The translations under genes were made by a program, and so were the position numbers. Of a DNA stretch of 64,000 bases, positions 21,291 through 30,278 are shown piece by piece. The stretch lies in contig NZ_QFRK01000004.1 in the NCBI RefSeq assembly GCF_003143855.1, forward strand, positions 126,605 to 190,604, given 5' to 3'. Origin of the DNA: Streptomyces sp. NWU339 (GTDB lineage Bacteria; Actinomycetota; Actinomycetes; Streptomycetales; Streptomycetaceae). Each line of letters opens with the position of its first letter. Positions within the stretch are counted from its first letter, which is position 1. The notes beneath the pieces were generated by a model. The model saw nothing but the letters and a program-made list of their open reading frames with translations. It was not told where the DNA came from and ran no database searches.

Positions 21291-22088
21291 ATGAGCGGTG
21301 TCATGAAGCGTATGGGGATGATCTTCCGCGCGAAGGCGAACAAGGCCCTTGACCGGGCCGAGGATCCGCGCGAGACCCTCGATTACTCGTACCAGAAGCA
21401 GCTGGAGCTGCTCCAGAAGGTCCGGCGCGGTGTCGCCGACGTGGCGACCAGCCGCAAGCGCCTGGAGCTCCAGCTCAACCAGCTCCAGTCCCAGTCGGGC
21501 AAGCTGGAGGACCAGGGGCGCAAGGCGCTCGCGCTGGGCCGGGAGGACCTGGCCCGCGAGGCGCTCTCCCGTCGCGCCGCCCTCCAGCAGCAGGTGACCG
21601 ATCTGGAGACGCAGCACGCCACGCTCCAGGGCGAGGAGGAGAAGCTCACCCTCGCTGCGCAGCGGCTCCAGGCCAAGGTCGACGCCTTCCGCACGAAGAA
21701 GGAGACCATCAAGGCCACGTACACGGCGGCGCAGGCGCAGACCCGGATCGGCGAGGCCTTCTCCGGCATCTCCGAGGAGATGGGCGACGTCGGGCTGGCG
21801 ATCCAGCGCGCCGAGGACAAGACCGCCCAGCTCCAGGCGCGGGCCGGTGCCATCGACGAGCTGCTCGCCTCCGGCGCCCTGGACGACCAGTCCGGCATGC
21901 ACAAGGACGACATCCAGGCCGAGCTGGACCGGCTCTCGGGCGGTACGGACGTGGAACTGGAGCTGCAGCGCATGAAGGCCGAGCTGGCGGGAGGCCCCTC
22001 CGCCGCGCAGCAGGCCATCGAAGGCGGCAGCGAGCAGTCCCAGGCCCAGCAGCAGCCGCAGGACACCCCGCGGTTCGACAAGCAGTGA
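21291..22088 (+). CDS. pspA: PspA/IM30 family phage-shock protein
   Basis: 265 residues from ATG 21291. The N-terminal helix MKRMGMIFRAKANKALDRAE is the membrane-binding amphipathic helix. Residues 30-200 are a long heptad coiled coil (LDYSYQKQLELLQKVRRG, VTDLETQHATLQGEEEKL). The C-terminus is a disordered Gln/Ser-rich tail. PspA proteins oligomerise on the cytoplasmic face to stabilise damaged membranes. The partner gene follows 59 bases later. No sigma-54 site is expected in this phylum, and the promoter was not identified. Confidence 0.92.
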   Translation: MSGVMKRMGMIFRAKANKALDRAEDPRETLDYSYQKQLELLQKVRRGVADVATSRKRLELQLNQLQSQSGKLEDQGRKALALGREDLAREALSRRAALQQQVTDLETQHATLQGEEEKLTLAAQRLQAKVDAFRTKKETIKATYTAAQAQTRIGEAFSGISEEMGDVGLAIQRAEDKTAQLQARAGAIDELLASGALDDQSGMHKDDIQAELDRLSGGTDVELELQRMKAELAGGPSAAQQAIEGGSEQSQAQQQPQDTPRFDKQ

Positions 22089-22147
22089 CCGCCGCACGGG
22101 AAGCCGTGCCGACGACCGAGGTCCTCGCCGGGACCCAGGAGGCCGAC

Positions 22148-22429
22148 ATGATCGTACGGATCATGGGGGAGGGGCAGGTGGCTCTGGCCGAGAGCCACCT
22201 CGCCGAGTTGAACAAACTGGACGAGGAACTCCTCACCGAGATGGAGACCGGTGACGGCCCCGGTTTCCGCCGCACCCTCACCGCCCTGCTGTCCAGGGTC
22301 CACGAGCTCGGCGAACCGCTGCCGGACGACGCGCTGGAACCCTCCGACCTCATCCTGCCCTCCCCGGACGCCACCATCGAGGAGGTCCGGGAGCTGCTCA
22401 GCGACGACGGACTGATCCCGGGCCCGTGA
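22148..22429 (+). CDS. PspA-associated protein PspAA
   Basis: 93 residues from ATG 22148, chosen because AGGAGG lies five bases upstream and the family starts MIVRIMGEGQ. A GTG at 22085 overlapping the pspA stop is the alternative and would add 21 residues. The body (ALAESHLAELNKLDEELL, VHELGEPLPDDALEPSDLILP) matches the small acidic PspAA domain coded next to PspA in actinobacteria, thought to bind or modulate PspA. Operon with pspA is near certain. Confidence 0.88.
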   Translation: MIVRIMGEGQVALAESHLAELNKLDEELLTEMETGDGPGFRRTLTALLSRVHELGEPLPDDALEPSDLILPSPDATIEEVRELLSDDGLIPGP

Positions 22430-22456
22430 AACCCGGGCCCGTGAAACCCGGGCCTG
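22417..22456. repeat. 15-base tandem duplication over the pspAA stop
   Basis: CCCGGGCCCGTGAAA at 22417-22431 is repeated exactly at 22432-22446 and partly at 22447-22456. The first unit contains the TGA stop. Probably recent slippage. Confidence 0.8.
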
Positions 22457-22550
22457 CCGGGTCCCCCACGGGCGGTCCACGACCGGCCCGCGCACCGGGC
22501 GCCGCACCGGATGTCACGGCGGCGCCGGGGACGCCGTACGGTGAACGGTC

Positions 22551-23789
22551 GTGAGCACCATCCAGCGCGCCCGGTGCCGGCTGCGCGCACATCCCTTCGC
22601 CCTGGACGCCGCCCTGGCCGCGGGCGTCCTGGTGTGCATGGTGGCAGGATCCTTCGTGGACCCGCACGGCCCGCACGGCGTCACCTGGGAGCTGCGCACC
22701 CCCGATCCGCTCAGTCTGGCCCTCATGGCCCTCGGCGCCGCCGCGCTGGTCCTCCGACGCCGGGCCCCCCGCGCGGTCCTCGCCCTCACCGGCGCCGCCT
22801 CCGTGGTCGAGTCCGTCACCGGCGACCCCCGAGCCCCCGTCGCGATGTGCGTGGTCGTCGCGCTCTACACCGTCGCCTCCGCCACCGACCGCCCCACCAC
22901 CTGGCGGGTCGGCCTGCTCACCATGACCGTCCTCACCGGCACCGCCATGATCGCCGGCCCGTTGCCGTGGTACGCCCAGGAGAACCTGGGGCTCCTCGCC
23001 TGGACCGGGATCGGCGCCACCGCCGGGGACGCCGTCCGCAGCCGCCGCGCCTTCGTCCAGGCCATCCGGGAACGCGCCGAGCGGGCCGAACGCACCCGTG
23101 AGGAGGAGGCCCGCCGCCGCGTCGCCGAGGAACGCCTGCGCATCGCCCGCGACCTGCACGACGTGGTCGCTCACCACATCGCCCTGGTCAACGTCCAGGC
23201 CGGGGTCGCCGCCCACGTCATGGACAAGCGACCCGACCAGGCCAAGGAGGCCCTCGCCCACGTACGGGAGGCCAGCCGCTCGGCGCTGGGCGAACTGCGC
23301 GCCACCGTCGGCCTGCTGCGTCAGTCCGACGACCCCGAGGCACCGACCGAGCCCACCTCCGGCCTGGACCGCCTCGACGAACTCGCCGGTACCTTCCGCA
23401 GCGCCGGCCTGCGGGTCCTGGTCGCCCGCGAGGACCAGGGCCCCGCGCTGCCCGCCGCCGTCGACCTGGCCGCCTACCGGGTCATCCAGGAGGCCCTCAC
23501 CAACGTCCAGAAACACGCCGGCAGCGAAGCGAACGCGGAGGTCAGCGTCGTCAGGGTGGGCCCCCACATCGAGATCACCGTCCTCGACGACGGCACCGGC
23601 GCCGACGGCCACGGTGACGGCGGGCAGGGCACCGGCCACGGCGGCGGGCACGGCCTGCTCGGCATGCGGGAACGCGTCACCGCCCTGCGCGGCACCCTCA
23701 CCACCGGCCCCCGCTTCGGCGGCGGGTTCCGCGTCCATGCGATCCTGCCCGTCGAGCCCCACACGTCCACAGCCCAGGACGGCCCGTGA
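22551..23789 (+). CDS. Two-component sensor histidine kinase (NarL/DesK-type, HisKA_3)
   Basis: 412 residues. The first 170 hold four to five hydrophobic helices. The dimerisation/phosphoacceptor box IARDLHDVVAHHIALVN carries the phosphorylated histidine at about position 203. The ATPase domain has VIQEALTNVQKHAG (N box) and glycine-rich GHGLLGMRERV with a His/Gly-rich loop (GHGDGGQGTGHGGGHG). It overlaps or adjoins the response regulator. The sensed signal is unknown; its place after pspA suggests envelope state. GTG start. Confidence 0.92.
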   Translation: MSTIQRARCRLRAHPFALDAALAAGVLVCMVAGSFVDPHGPHGVTWELRTPDPLSLALMALGAAALVLRRRAPRAVLALTGAASVVESVTGDPRAPVAMCVVVALYTVASATDRPTTWRVGLLTMTVLTGTAMIAGPLPWYAQENLGLLAWTGIGATAGDAVRSRRAFVQAIRERAERAERTREEEARRRVAEERLRIARDLHDVVAHHIALVNVQAGVAAHVMDKRPDQAKEALAHVREASRSALGELRATVGLLRQSDDPEAPTEPTSGLDRLDELAGTFRSAGLRVLVAREDQGPALPAAVDLAAYRVIQEALTNVQKHAGSEANAEVSVVRVGPHIEITVLDDGTGADGHGDGGQGTGHGGGHGLLGMRERVTALRGTLTTGPRFGGGFRVHAILPVEPHTSTAQDGP

Positions 23790-23812
23790 CCAGCACCCCC
23801 CGGGGAACCCGT

Positions 23813-24499
23813 ATGACGATCCGCGTCCTGCTCGCCGACGACCAGGCGCTGCTGCGCAGCGCGTTCCGCGTGCTCGTCGACTCCGAGCCGGACATGGAGG
23901 TGGTGGGCGAGGCGTCCGACGGCGCCGAGGCGGTCCGCCTCGCCCGTGAACAGCGCGCCGACGTCGTCCTTATGGACATCCGGATGCCCGGCACCGACGG
24001 CCTCGCGGCCACCCGCCTGATCAGCGCCGACCCCGAACTCGACGGGGTCCGCGTGGTCATACTGACGACCTTCGAGGTCGACGACTACGTGGTGCGGTCG
24101 CTGCGGGCCGGCGCCTCCGGCTTCCTCGGCAAGGGCTCCGAACCCGGAGAGCTGCTGAACGCCATCCGGATCGCCGCCGAGGGGGAGGCACTGCTGTCCC
24201 CGGCCGCCACCAAAGGCCTGATCGCCCGCTTCCTCGCCCAGGAGGGCACCGCCGACGACGCCGACCGCGACCCGGCCCGCGCGCAGCGGCTCGACTCGCT
24301 GACCGTGCGGGAACGCGAAGTGCTGGTCCTGGTCGCCGGCGGCCACTCGAACGACGAGATCGCCGAACGCCTGGAGGTCAGCCCGCTGACCGTGAAGACC
24401 CACGTCAACCGGGCCATGGCCAAGCTCGGCGCCCGCGACCGGGCCCAGCTGGTGGTGACCGCCTACGAGTCGGGGCTGGTCCGTCCGAGGGTGGAGTGA
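23813..24499 (+). CDS. LuxR/NarL-family response regulator
   Basis: 228 residues from ATG 23813 (GGGGAA upstream), which puts MTIRVLLADDQALLRS at the N-terminus. A GTG at 23786 overlapping the kinase stop is the alternative. Acidic pocket at residues 9-10, phosphorylated Asp at D55 (VVLMDIRMPG), signalling Thr/Lys region ILTTFEVDDYV. The C-terminal helix-turn-helix at about 160-220 has LTVREREVLVLVAGGHSNDE and VSPLTVKTHVNRAMAKL. Partner of the preceding kinase. A target in the next gene, the RND permease, is a reasonable guess. Confidence 0.92.
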   Translation: MTIRVLLADDQALLRSAFRVLVDSEPDMEVVGEASDGAEAVRLAREQRADVVLMDIRMPGTDGLAATRLISADPELDGVRVVILTTFEVDDYVVRSLRAGASGFLGKGSEPGELLNAIRIAAEGEALLSPAATKGLIARFLAQEGTADDADRDPARAQRLDSLTVREREVLVLVAGGHSNDEIAERLEVSPLTVKTHVNRAMAKLGARDRAQLVVTAYESGLVRPRVE

Positions 24500-24678
24500 A
24501 CGCCGCCACGCGTACTGCGGCGGGAGTAGCCGCCGTCCGAGGAACAGGACCTCGGGCCTACGGATCGGCCCTCGCCGATGCCCCAGTGTGGAGAACGGAC
24601 GCCCCTCCGCGCCCGCCCCTGCCCCCTCCAGGTACGTCCCGTACCCCTGACCGCTCACAGAAGAGAGACCCGTAACCC

Positions 24679-27600
24679 ATGTCCTGGCTGGCCAGATTCA
24701 GCCTCGCACAACGGGCGCTGATCGGACTGATGTCGATCATCGCGCTCGTGTTCGGGGCGATCGCGATCCCTCAGCTCAAGCAGCAACTGCTGCCCACCAT
24801 CGAACTGCCCATGGTCTCCGTGGTGGCCCCGTACCAGGGCGCGTCCCCCGACGTGGTGGAGAAGCAGGTCGTCGAGCCCATCGAGGCCAACCTGGAGGCC
24901 GTCGACGGCATCTCCGGCGTCACCTCGAAGGCCAGCGAGGGCAACGCCGTGATCATGGCGTCCTTCGACTTCGGCAACGACACCGAGCAGCTCGTCGCCG
25001 ACGTCCAGCAGGCCGTCAACCGGGCCCGCGCGATGCTGCCCGACACCGTGGACCCGCAGGTCGTCGCCGGTTCCACCGACGACATGCCGACCGTGGTCCT
25101 CGCCGTCACCTCCGACAAGGACCAGCAGGCCCTCGCCGACCAACTCGACCGGACCGTGGTGCCCGCGCTGAAGGACATCGACGGTGTCGGCCAGGTCGTG
25201 GTGGACGGCGTACGGGACCTCCAGGTCACCGTCACCCCCGACGACGCGAAGCTGGCCAAGGCAGGTCTCACGTCCCAGGCACTGCTCCAGGCCCTGAAGG
25301 CGGGCGGCGCGACCGTCCCGGCCGGCTCCTTCGACGAGGACGGCGCCAACCGCACCGTCCAGGTGGGCGGCGGCTACACCTCGATCCAGCAGATCGAGGA
25401 CCTGATGGTCACCGGCGAGTCCGGTAAGGGCAAGCCGGTCCGCCTCGGTTCGGTGGCCGACGTCGAACAGCGGGAGGCCACGGCCGACTCCCTCACCCGC
25501 ACCAACGGCAGCCCCAGCCTCGCCGTGGTGGTCACCATGGACCACGACGGCAGCGCGGTCACCATCTCGAACGCCGTCGAGGACCTGCTGCCCGGCCTGC
25601 GCGAGGACCTCGGCTCGGGCGCCGAGCTCACCGTCGTCAGCGACCAGGGCCCGGCGGTGTCCCAGGCCATCGAGGGCCTGACCACCGAGGGCGCGCTCGG
25701 CCTCGTCTTCGCGGTCCTGGTGATCCTGGTCTTCCTCACGTCGATCCGCTCGACGCTGGTCACGGCGGTCTCCATCCCGCTCTCCGTGGTCCTCGCCCTG
25801 ATCGTGCTGTGGACGCGCGACCTGTCGCTGAACATGCTGACCCTGGGCGCGCTGACCATCGCGATCGGCCGGGTCGTGGACGACTCCATCGTCGTCCTGG
25901 AGAACATCAAGCGGCACCTCGGCTACGGCGAGGAGCGCCACGAGGCGATCATGAAGGCGGTGCGCGAGGTGGCCGGCGCGGTCACCTCCGCGACGCTCAC
26001 CACCGTCGCCGTCTTCCTGCCGATCGGCCTGGTCGGCGGCATGGTCGGTGAGCTGTTCGGCTCCTTCAGCCTCACCGTCACCGCCGCGCTGCTGGCGTCC
26101 CTGCTGGTGTCGCTGACGGTCGTCCCCGTCCTGTCGTACTGGTTCCTGCGGCCCCCGAAGGGCACCCCCGAGGACGCCGAGGAGGCCCGCCGGCTGGCCG
26201 AGGAGAAGGAGGCGAAGAGCCGCCTCCAGCGCGGCTACCTCTCCGTGCTGCGCTTCGCCACCCGGCGCAGGCTGGCCAGCCTGGCCATCGCGGTCGTCGT
26301 CCTGATCGCCACGCTCGGCATGACGCCGCTGCTCAAGACCAACTTCTTCGACCAGGGCGAGCAGAAGGTCCTCACCCTCCGTCAGGAGCTGGAGCCGGGC
26401 ACCAGCCTCGCGGCCACCGACGCCCAGGCCGAGAAGGTCGAGAAGCTGCTCGGCGAGACCGAGGGCGTCAAGGAGTACCAGGTCACGATCGGCTCGTCCG
26501 GCTTCATGGCGGCCTTCGGCGGCGGTACGGACACCAACCGGGCGACGTACCAGGTGATGCTGGAGGACTCCGCCTCCCACGAGGACGTCCGGGACAGCCT
26601 CGAGAAGGGCCTCGCCGGCCTCGACGGCATCGGCACCACCACCGTCGCGGCCGGCGACGGCTTCGGCAACCAGGACCTGAGCGTCGTCGTCAAGGCGGCC
26701 GACCCGCAGGTGCTGCGCAAGGCGGCCGACCAGGTGCAGAAGGCCGTGGCCTCCCTGGACGACGTCACCGACGTCACCAGCGACCTGGCGCAGAGCGTGC
26801 CGCGCATCTCGGTCAAGGCCGACTCCCGTGCCGCCGCGGCCGGTTTCGACGACCAGACGCTCGGCGCGGTCGTCGCCCAGGCGGTACGGGGCACCCCGGC
26901 CGCCAAGGTGGTGCTGGACGACACCGAGCGGGACGTCGTCATCCGCTCGGACCGGCCGGCCACGACCCTGGCCGAGCTGAAGAAGCTGCCGCTCGGCCCG
27001 GTGAAGCTGGGTGACGTCGCCACCGTCGAGCTGGTGGACGGCCCGGTGTCCATGACCCGGATCGACGGCCAGCGCTCGGCCACCGTCACCGCCCGGCCGA
27101 TCGGCGACAACACCGGCGCGGTCAGCGCGGAACTCCAGACCGAGATCAACGCGCTGACGCTCCCGGCGGGCGCGACGGCCGAGATCGGCGGTGTGACCGC
27201 CGACCAGGACGAGGCCTTCACCAACCTGCTCCTGGCGATGCTGGCCGCGATCGCGATCGTCTTCATGCTGCTGGTCGGCACCTTCCGGTCGCTCGCCCAG
27301 CCGCTGATCCTGCTGGTGTCCATCCCGTTCGCGGCGACCGGCGCGCTCGGCCTGCTGCTCGTCACCGGCACCCCGATGGGCGTCCCGGCGATGATCGGCA
27401 TGCTGATGCTGATCGGCATCGTGGTGACCAACGCGATCGTGCTGATCGACCTGATCAACCAGTACCGCGACCGCGGTTACGGCGTCGTCGAGGCCGTGCT
27501 GGAGGGCGGTCGTCACCGGCTGCGCCCGATCCTGATGACGGCCCTGGCGACGATCTTCGCCCTGCTCCCGATGGCGCTCGGCGTCACCGGCGAGGGCGGC

Positions 27601-27795
27601 TTCATCGCCCAGCCGCTCGCGGTGGTGGTCATCGGCGGCCTGATCACGTCGACCCTGCTCACCCTGCTCCTGGTCCCGACCCTCTACACGATGCTGGAAC
27701 TCCGCAAGGAGCGCCGCGCGAAGAAGCGGGCGGCGAAGAAGGGTGTGCCCGCGCAGCCGGAGGCTTCGAAGGAGCCGGAGCCGGCCCAGGCCTGA
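24679..27795 (+). CDS. RND-superfamily efflux permease (AcrB/MdtB-like)
   Basis: 1038 residues, full length for the HAE-type RND family. Short N-terminal helix then a large extracytoplasmic loop (LLPTIELPMVSVVAPYQGAS), TM4 with the proton-relay acid pair in TIAIGRVVDDSIVVLENIKR, a second large loop, and TM10-12 with IGMLMLIGIVVTNAIVLIDL. The C-terminal tail is basic then acidic. It exports small molecules or lipids across the cytoplasmic membrane using the proton gradient. No membrane-fusion or outer-membrane partner is coded nearby, as expected for a monoderm. It follows a two-component system by 179 bases. Confidence 0.93.
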   Translation: MSWLARFSLAQRALIGLMSIIALVFGAIAIPQLKQQLLPTIELPMVSVVAPYQGASPDVVEKQVVEPIEANLEAVDGISGVTSKASEGNAVIMASFDFGNDTEQLVADVQQAVNRARAMLPDTVDPQVVAGSTDDMPTVVLAVTSDKDQQALADQLDRTVVPALKDIDGVGQVVVDGVRDLQVTVTPDDAKLAKAGLTSQALLQALKAGGATVPAGSFDEDGANRTVQVGGGYTSIQQIEDLMVTGESGKGKPVRLGSVADVEQREATADSLTRTNGSPSLAVVVTMDHDGSAVTISNAVEDLLPGLREDLGSGAELTVVSDQGPAVSQAIEGLTTEGALGLVFAVLVILVFLTSIRSTLVTAVSIPLSVVLALIVLWTRDLSLNMLTLGALTIAIGRVVDDSIVVLENIKRHLGYGEERHEAIMKAVREVAGAVTSATLTTVAVFLPIGLVGGMVGELFGSFSLTVTAALLASLLVSLTVVPVLSYWFLRPPKGTPEDAEEARRLAEEKEAKSRLQRGYLSVLRFATRRRLASLAIAVVVLIATLGMTPLLKTNFFDQGEQKVLTLRQELEPGTSLAATDAQAEKVEKLLGETEGVKEYQVTIGSSGFMAAFGGGTDTNRATYQVMLEDSASHEDVRDSLEKGLAGLDGIGTTTVAAGDGFGNQDLSVVVKAADPQVLRKAADQVQKAVASLDDVTDVTSDLAQSVPRISVKADSRAAAAGFDDQTLGAVVAQAVRGTPAAKVVLDDTERDVVIRSDRPATTLAELKKLPLGPVKLGDVATVELVDGPVSMTRIDGQRSATVTARPIGDNTGAVSAELQTEINALTLPAGATAEIGGVTADQDEAFTNLLLAMLAAIAIVFMLLVGTFRSLAQPLILLVSIPFAATGALGLLLVTGTPMGVPAMIGMLMLIGIVVTNAIVLIDLINQYRDRGYGVVEAVLEGGRHRLRPILMTALATIFALLPMALGVTGEGGFIAQPLAVVVIGGLITSTLLTLLLVPTLYTMLELRKERRAKKRAAKKGVPAQPEASKEPEPAQA

Positions 27796-27801
27796 CGTCC
27801 G

Positions 27802-28020
27802 TCAGTACGACGAAGGGGCGCCCCGTGAACTCACGGAGCGCCCCTTCCGCATGCGCGCTCGCGCCTTGAGCGAGTCGGCGAAGACGTCCCGGGCGGCGGC
27901 CGGGACGACCACGACGGGGCCGTCGGGGGTCTTGCCGTCGTGGACGGGGTCGCTGATGCACTCCGGATCGCGGCGAGCCGCGGTGCCCGCTTGCCGGAGC
28001 CGGGCACGGGGCGGCCCGTC
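27802..28020 (-). pseudogene. Possible remnant of a DUF397-like small protein
   Basis: A minus-strand frame reads RRDPECISDPVHDGKTPDGP followed by VVVVPAAARDVFADSLK, similar in layout to the end of DUF397 proteins (Cys, then a [KN]-x-P-[DH]-G-P turn, then a helix with Phe). There is no start codon or ribosome site and its 3' end runs through the terminator hairpin, so it would be a fossil. Low confidence; it might be chance. Confidence 0.25.
27812..27847. terminator. Terminator after the RND gene
   Basis: GAAGGGGCGCCCCGTGA pairs with TCACGGAGCGCCCCTTC, 17 bases a side with one mismatch and a two-base centre. It lies 17 bases after the stop and should work in both directions. Confidence 0.8.
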
Positions 28021-28035
28021 CCGCCGGCGCCCGGC

Positions 28036-29448
28036 CTAGCGCTTGGCCAGCTCCGAGCGCTTGTACGAGTACCCGAAGTAGATCCCGCACCCGATCAGGA
28101 ACCACACGACGAACCGCACCCAGGTCTGCCACTGCAGGAACGTGATCAGCCAGAGGGAGAAGACCACACCCAGCGCCGGCACGAACGGCATCCACGGTGT
28201 ACGGAAGCCGCGTGGCAGGTCCGGCTGCCGGTAGCGCAGCACGATCACCGCCGTGCACACCACCACGAACGCCAGCAGGATGCCGATGTTGGTCAGTTCG
28301 GCCGCCTCCGCGATCGGCAGGAAGCCGGCGATGGCGGCCGACGCCACCCCGACGATCCACGTCACGCGCGTCGGCACGTGCCGCGTGGGATGCGTCTTCG
28401 CGAACCACTTGGGCAGCAGCCCGTCCCGGGACATGGAGAACCACACCCGGGTCACACCCAGCATGAACGTGAACATCACGGTGAGGATGCCGATGATCGC
28501 GCCCACCGCGATCACGTCCGCCAGCCGGTTCAGCCCCACCGACTGGAAGGCGGTCGAGAAGCCGCTCTCCTTGTCGATGTCCTTGTAGTTCTGCATACCG
28601 GTCAGCACCAGACAGGCTGCCACGTACAGCACCATCGCGATCGCCAGCGAGTAGATGATCGCCTTCGGCATGTGCCGCCGCGCGTCCCTGGACTCCTCGG
28701 CCGCCGTCGACATCGCGTCGTAGCCGAAGACCGCGAAGAACACGGTCGCCGCACCCGTGAACGCCCCGCTGATCCCGTAGGGGAAGAACGGGTGGTAGTT
28801 GGCGGTGTTGATGTGGAAGACACCGACCAGGATCACCACCAGCACGACCGCCACCTTCAGCGCCACCACGATCGTCTCGAAGCGGGCCGCGCTGCGGATG
28901 CCGAGGGTCAGCAGCCAGGCGATGAGCAGGCACAGGATCGCCGCGAACAGATCCACCTTGTGCCCGGCACCGGTGCCGGGCGCGCCCAGCATCCAGGCGG
29001 GCAGGTGCGCGCCCATGTCCTCGACCAGGAAGCTGAAGTAGCCGGAGATGCCGATCGCGACCACCGCCACGATCGCCGTGTACTCGAGCAGCAGGTCCCA
29101 GCCGATGAACCAGCCGGCGAACTCGCCGAGCACCGCGTAACCGTAGGTGTAGGCCGAACCCGCCTTCGGGATCAGGCCCGCGAACTCGGCGTACGACAGG
29201 GCCGCCGCCGCGCTGGCCACGCCCGCGATGAGGAAGGAGACCAGCACCGCGGGGCCCGCCGTGCCGTTGGCCACCGTGCCGGCGAGGGTGAAGATGCCCG
29301 CGCCGATGATGCCGCCCACACCGATCGCGGTCAGTTGCCACAGCCCCAGCGACCGCTCCAGCCGCGGCCCCTCGCCGGCTTCCGTCTCCTCGATGTGTTC
29401 GATGGGTTTACGGCGCAGAATGCCCTCGCCCGACCGGAGTCCGGCCAT
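28036..29448 (-). CDS. APC-superfamily amino-acid permease (cationic amino-acid type)
   Basis: 470 residues from ATG 29448, which follows AGGTGAGG. Twelve or more hydrophobic helices. The first begins with the APC signature LTAIGVGGIIGAGIFTLAGT. Later features are FFAVFGYDAMSTAAEESRDA in TM6 and a basic C-terminus (YSYKRSELAKR). The CAT-type sequence points to amino acids taken up or exchanged at the cytoplasmic membrane; exact substrate unknown. Its upstream region faces the TetR palindrome, so it could be a target of that regulator as well. Confidence 0.9.
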   Translation of the reverse strand: MAGLRSGEGILRRKPIEHIEETEAGEGPRLERSLGLWQLTAIGVGGIIGAGIFTLAGTVANGTAGPAVLVSFLIAGVASAAAALSYAEFAGLIPKAGSAYTYGYAVLGEFAGWFIGWDLLLEYTAIVAVVAIGISGYFSFLVEDMGAHLPAWMLGAPGTGAGHKVDLFAAILCLLIAWLLTLGIRSAARFETIVVALKVAVVLVVILVGVFHINTANYHPFFPYGISGAFTGAATVFFAVFGYDAMSTAAEESRDARRHMPKAIIYSLAIAMVLYVAACLVLTGMQNYKDIDKESGFSTAFQSVGLNRLADVIAVGAIIGILTVMFTFMLGVTRVWFSMSRDGLLPKWFAKTHPTRHVPTRVTWIVGVASAAIAGFLPIAEAAELTNIGILLAFVVVCTAVIVLRYRQPDLPRGFRTPWMPFVPALGVVFSLWLITFLQWQTWVRFVVWFLIGCGIYFGYSYKRSELAKR

Positions 29449-29632
29449 GTGCCTCACCTCTTCGCCCCCGGCAACGGCTTGACGGCGGACGATGCCGACG
29501 CAGCGCTGCCGGTCCGGACCCTGCCCACGGCACCACCTTCACCGGCCATCGTGCCGCCTCCACCGGGCGACCGCGACCGAGCCGATGATCAGGTGGCGGG
29601 CCTGCTCGGCTTCCGTGATGCACGCCCCTGAC

Positions 29633-29672
29633 CCAATCCAGGTAGGTAGGTAGACCTACCTACCTGGATTGG
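29633..29672. promoter_or_regulatory. Perfect 40-bp palindromic operator, probably of the TetR regulator
   Basis: CCAATCCAGGTAGGTAGGT at 29633-29651 is mirrored exactly at 29654-29672 around a two-base AG centre. Each arm also contains three GGTA steps, so two overlapping dimers could bind. It ends seven bases before the ATG of the TetR gene and would block its own transcription or translation. It also lies 185 bases upstream of the divergent permease. Confidence 0.85.
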
Positions 29673-29678
29673 ACTGTG

Positions 29679-30278
29679 ATGAGCGACGTGGGCACAGCAG
29701 GGAGCGGACGGCGGCGCCCCGCCCGGGAACGGCTCCTGGAGGCGGCGGCCCGCCGCTTCTACGCCGACGGTGTGGTCGCGACCGGTATCGACACGATCAC
29801 CGCCGAGACCGGCGTGGCGAAGATGAGCCTCTACAACAACTTCGCCTCCAAGGCCGACCTCGTAAGGGCCTACCTGGACGCCCGGCACGAGGAGTGGTTC
29901 GGCCTCTACCGGGCCCGCTTGGAGCAGGCCGAGGGGCCGTGCGAGGGGGTGCTGGCCGTCTTCGACGCGTATGCCGATCACGCGGCCTTCGCCTATGAGC
30001 ACGGCTTCCGCGGCTGCGGCCTGCTCAACGCCGCGGCCGAGCTCCCGGCCGGGGACCAGGGCCGGGCTGTCGTCCGCGCGCACAAGGAGGAGGTCGAACG
30101 CCTGATCGCCGGCCACCTGGAGCAGCTGCTGCCCGACCGCCCCGACGAGGCCCGTGCGATGGCCGAGCACCTGTCCTTCCTCCTGGAGGGGGCGATGGCG
30201 CGAGCCGGCCTGGAGGGGGACGGCGAGCGGGTCCGGCACGCCCGTTCGATGGCCGCTGCCCTGCTGGACCGGCTGTGA
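29679..30278 (+). CDS. TetR-family transcriptional repressor
   Basis: 199 residues from ATG 29679; a GTG three bases earlier is equally possible, and the ribosome site is weak. N-terminal helix-turn-helix at about 15-60: RERLLEAAARRFYADGV, TITAETGVAKMSLYNNFASK. The C-terminal ligand domain is helical (EEWFGLYRARLEQAEGP; HGFRGCGLLNAAAELP). It is coupled to the EamA transporter by a GTGA overlap, the classic repressor-plus-exporter pair. Likely autorepressed through the palindrome at its start, relieved by a substrate of the transporter. Ligand unknown. Confidence 0.92.
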   Translation: MSDVGTAGSGRRRPARERLLEAAARRFYADGVVATGIDTITAETGVAKMSLYNNFASKADLVRAYLDARHEEWFGLYRARLEQAEGPCEGVLAVFDAYADHAAFAYEHGFRGCGLLNAAAELPAGDQGRAVVRAHKEEVERLIAGHLEQLLPDRPDEARAMAEHLSFLLEGAMARAGLEGDGERVRHARSMAAALLDRL

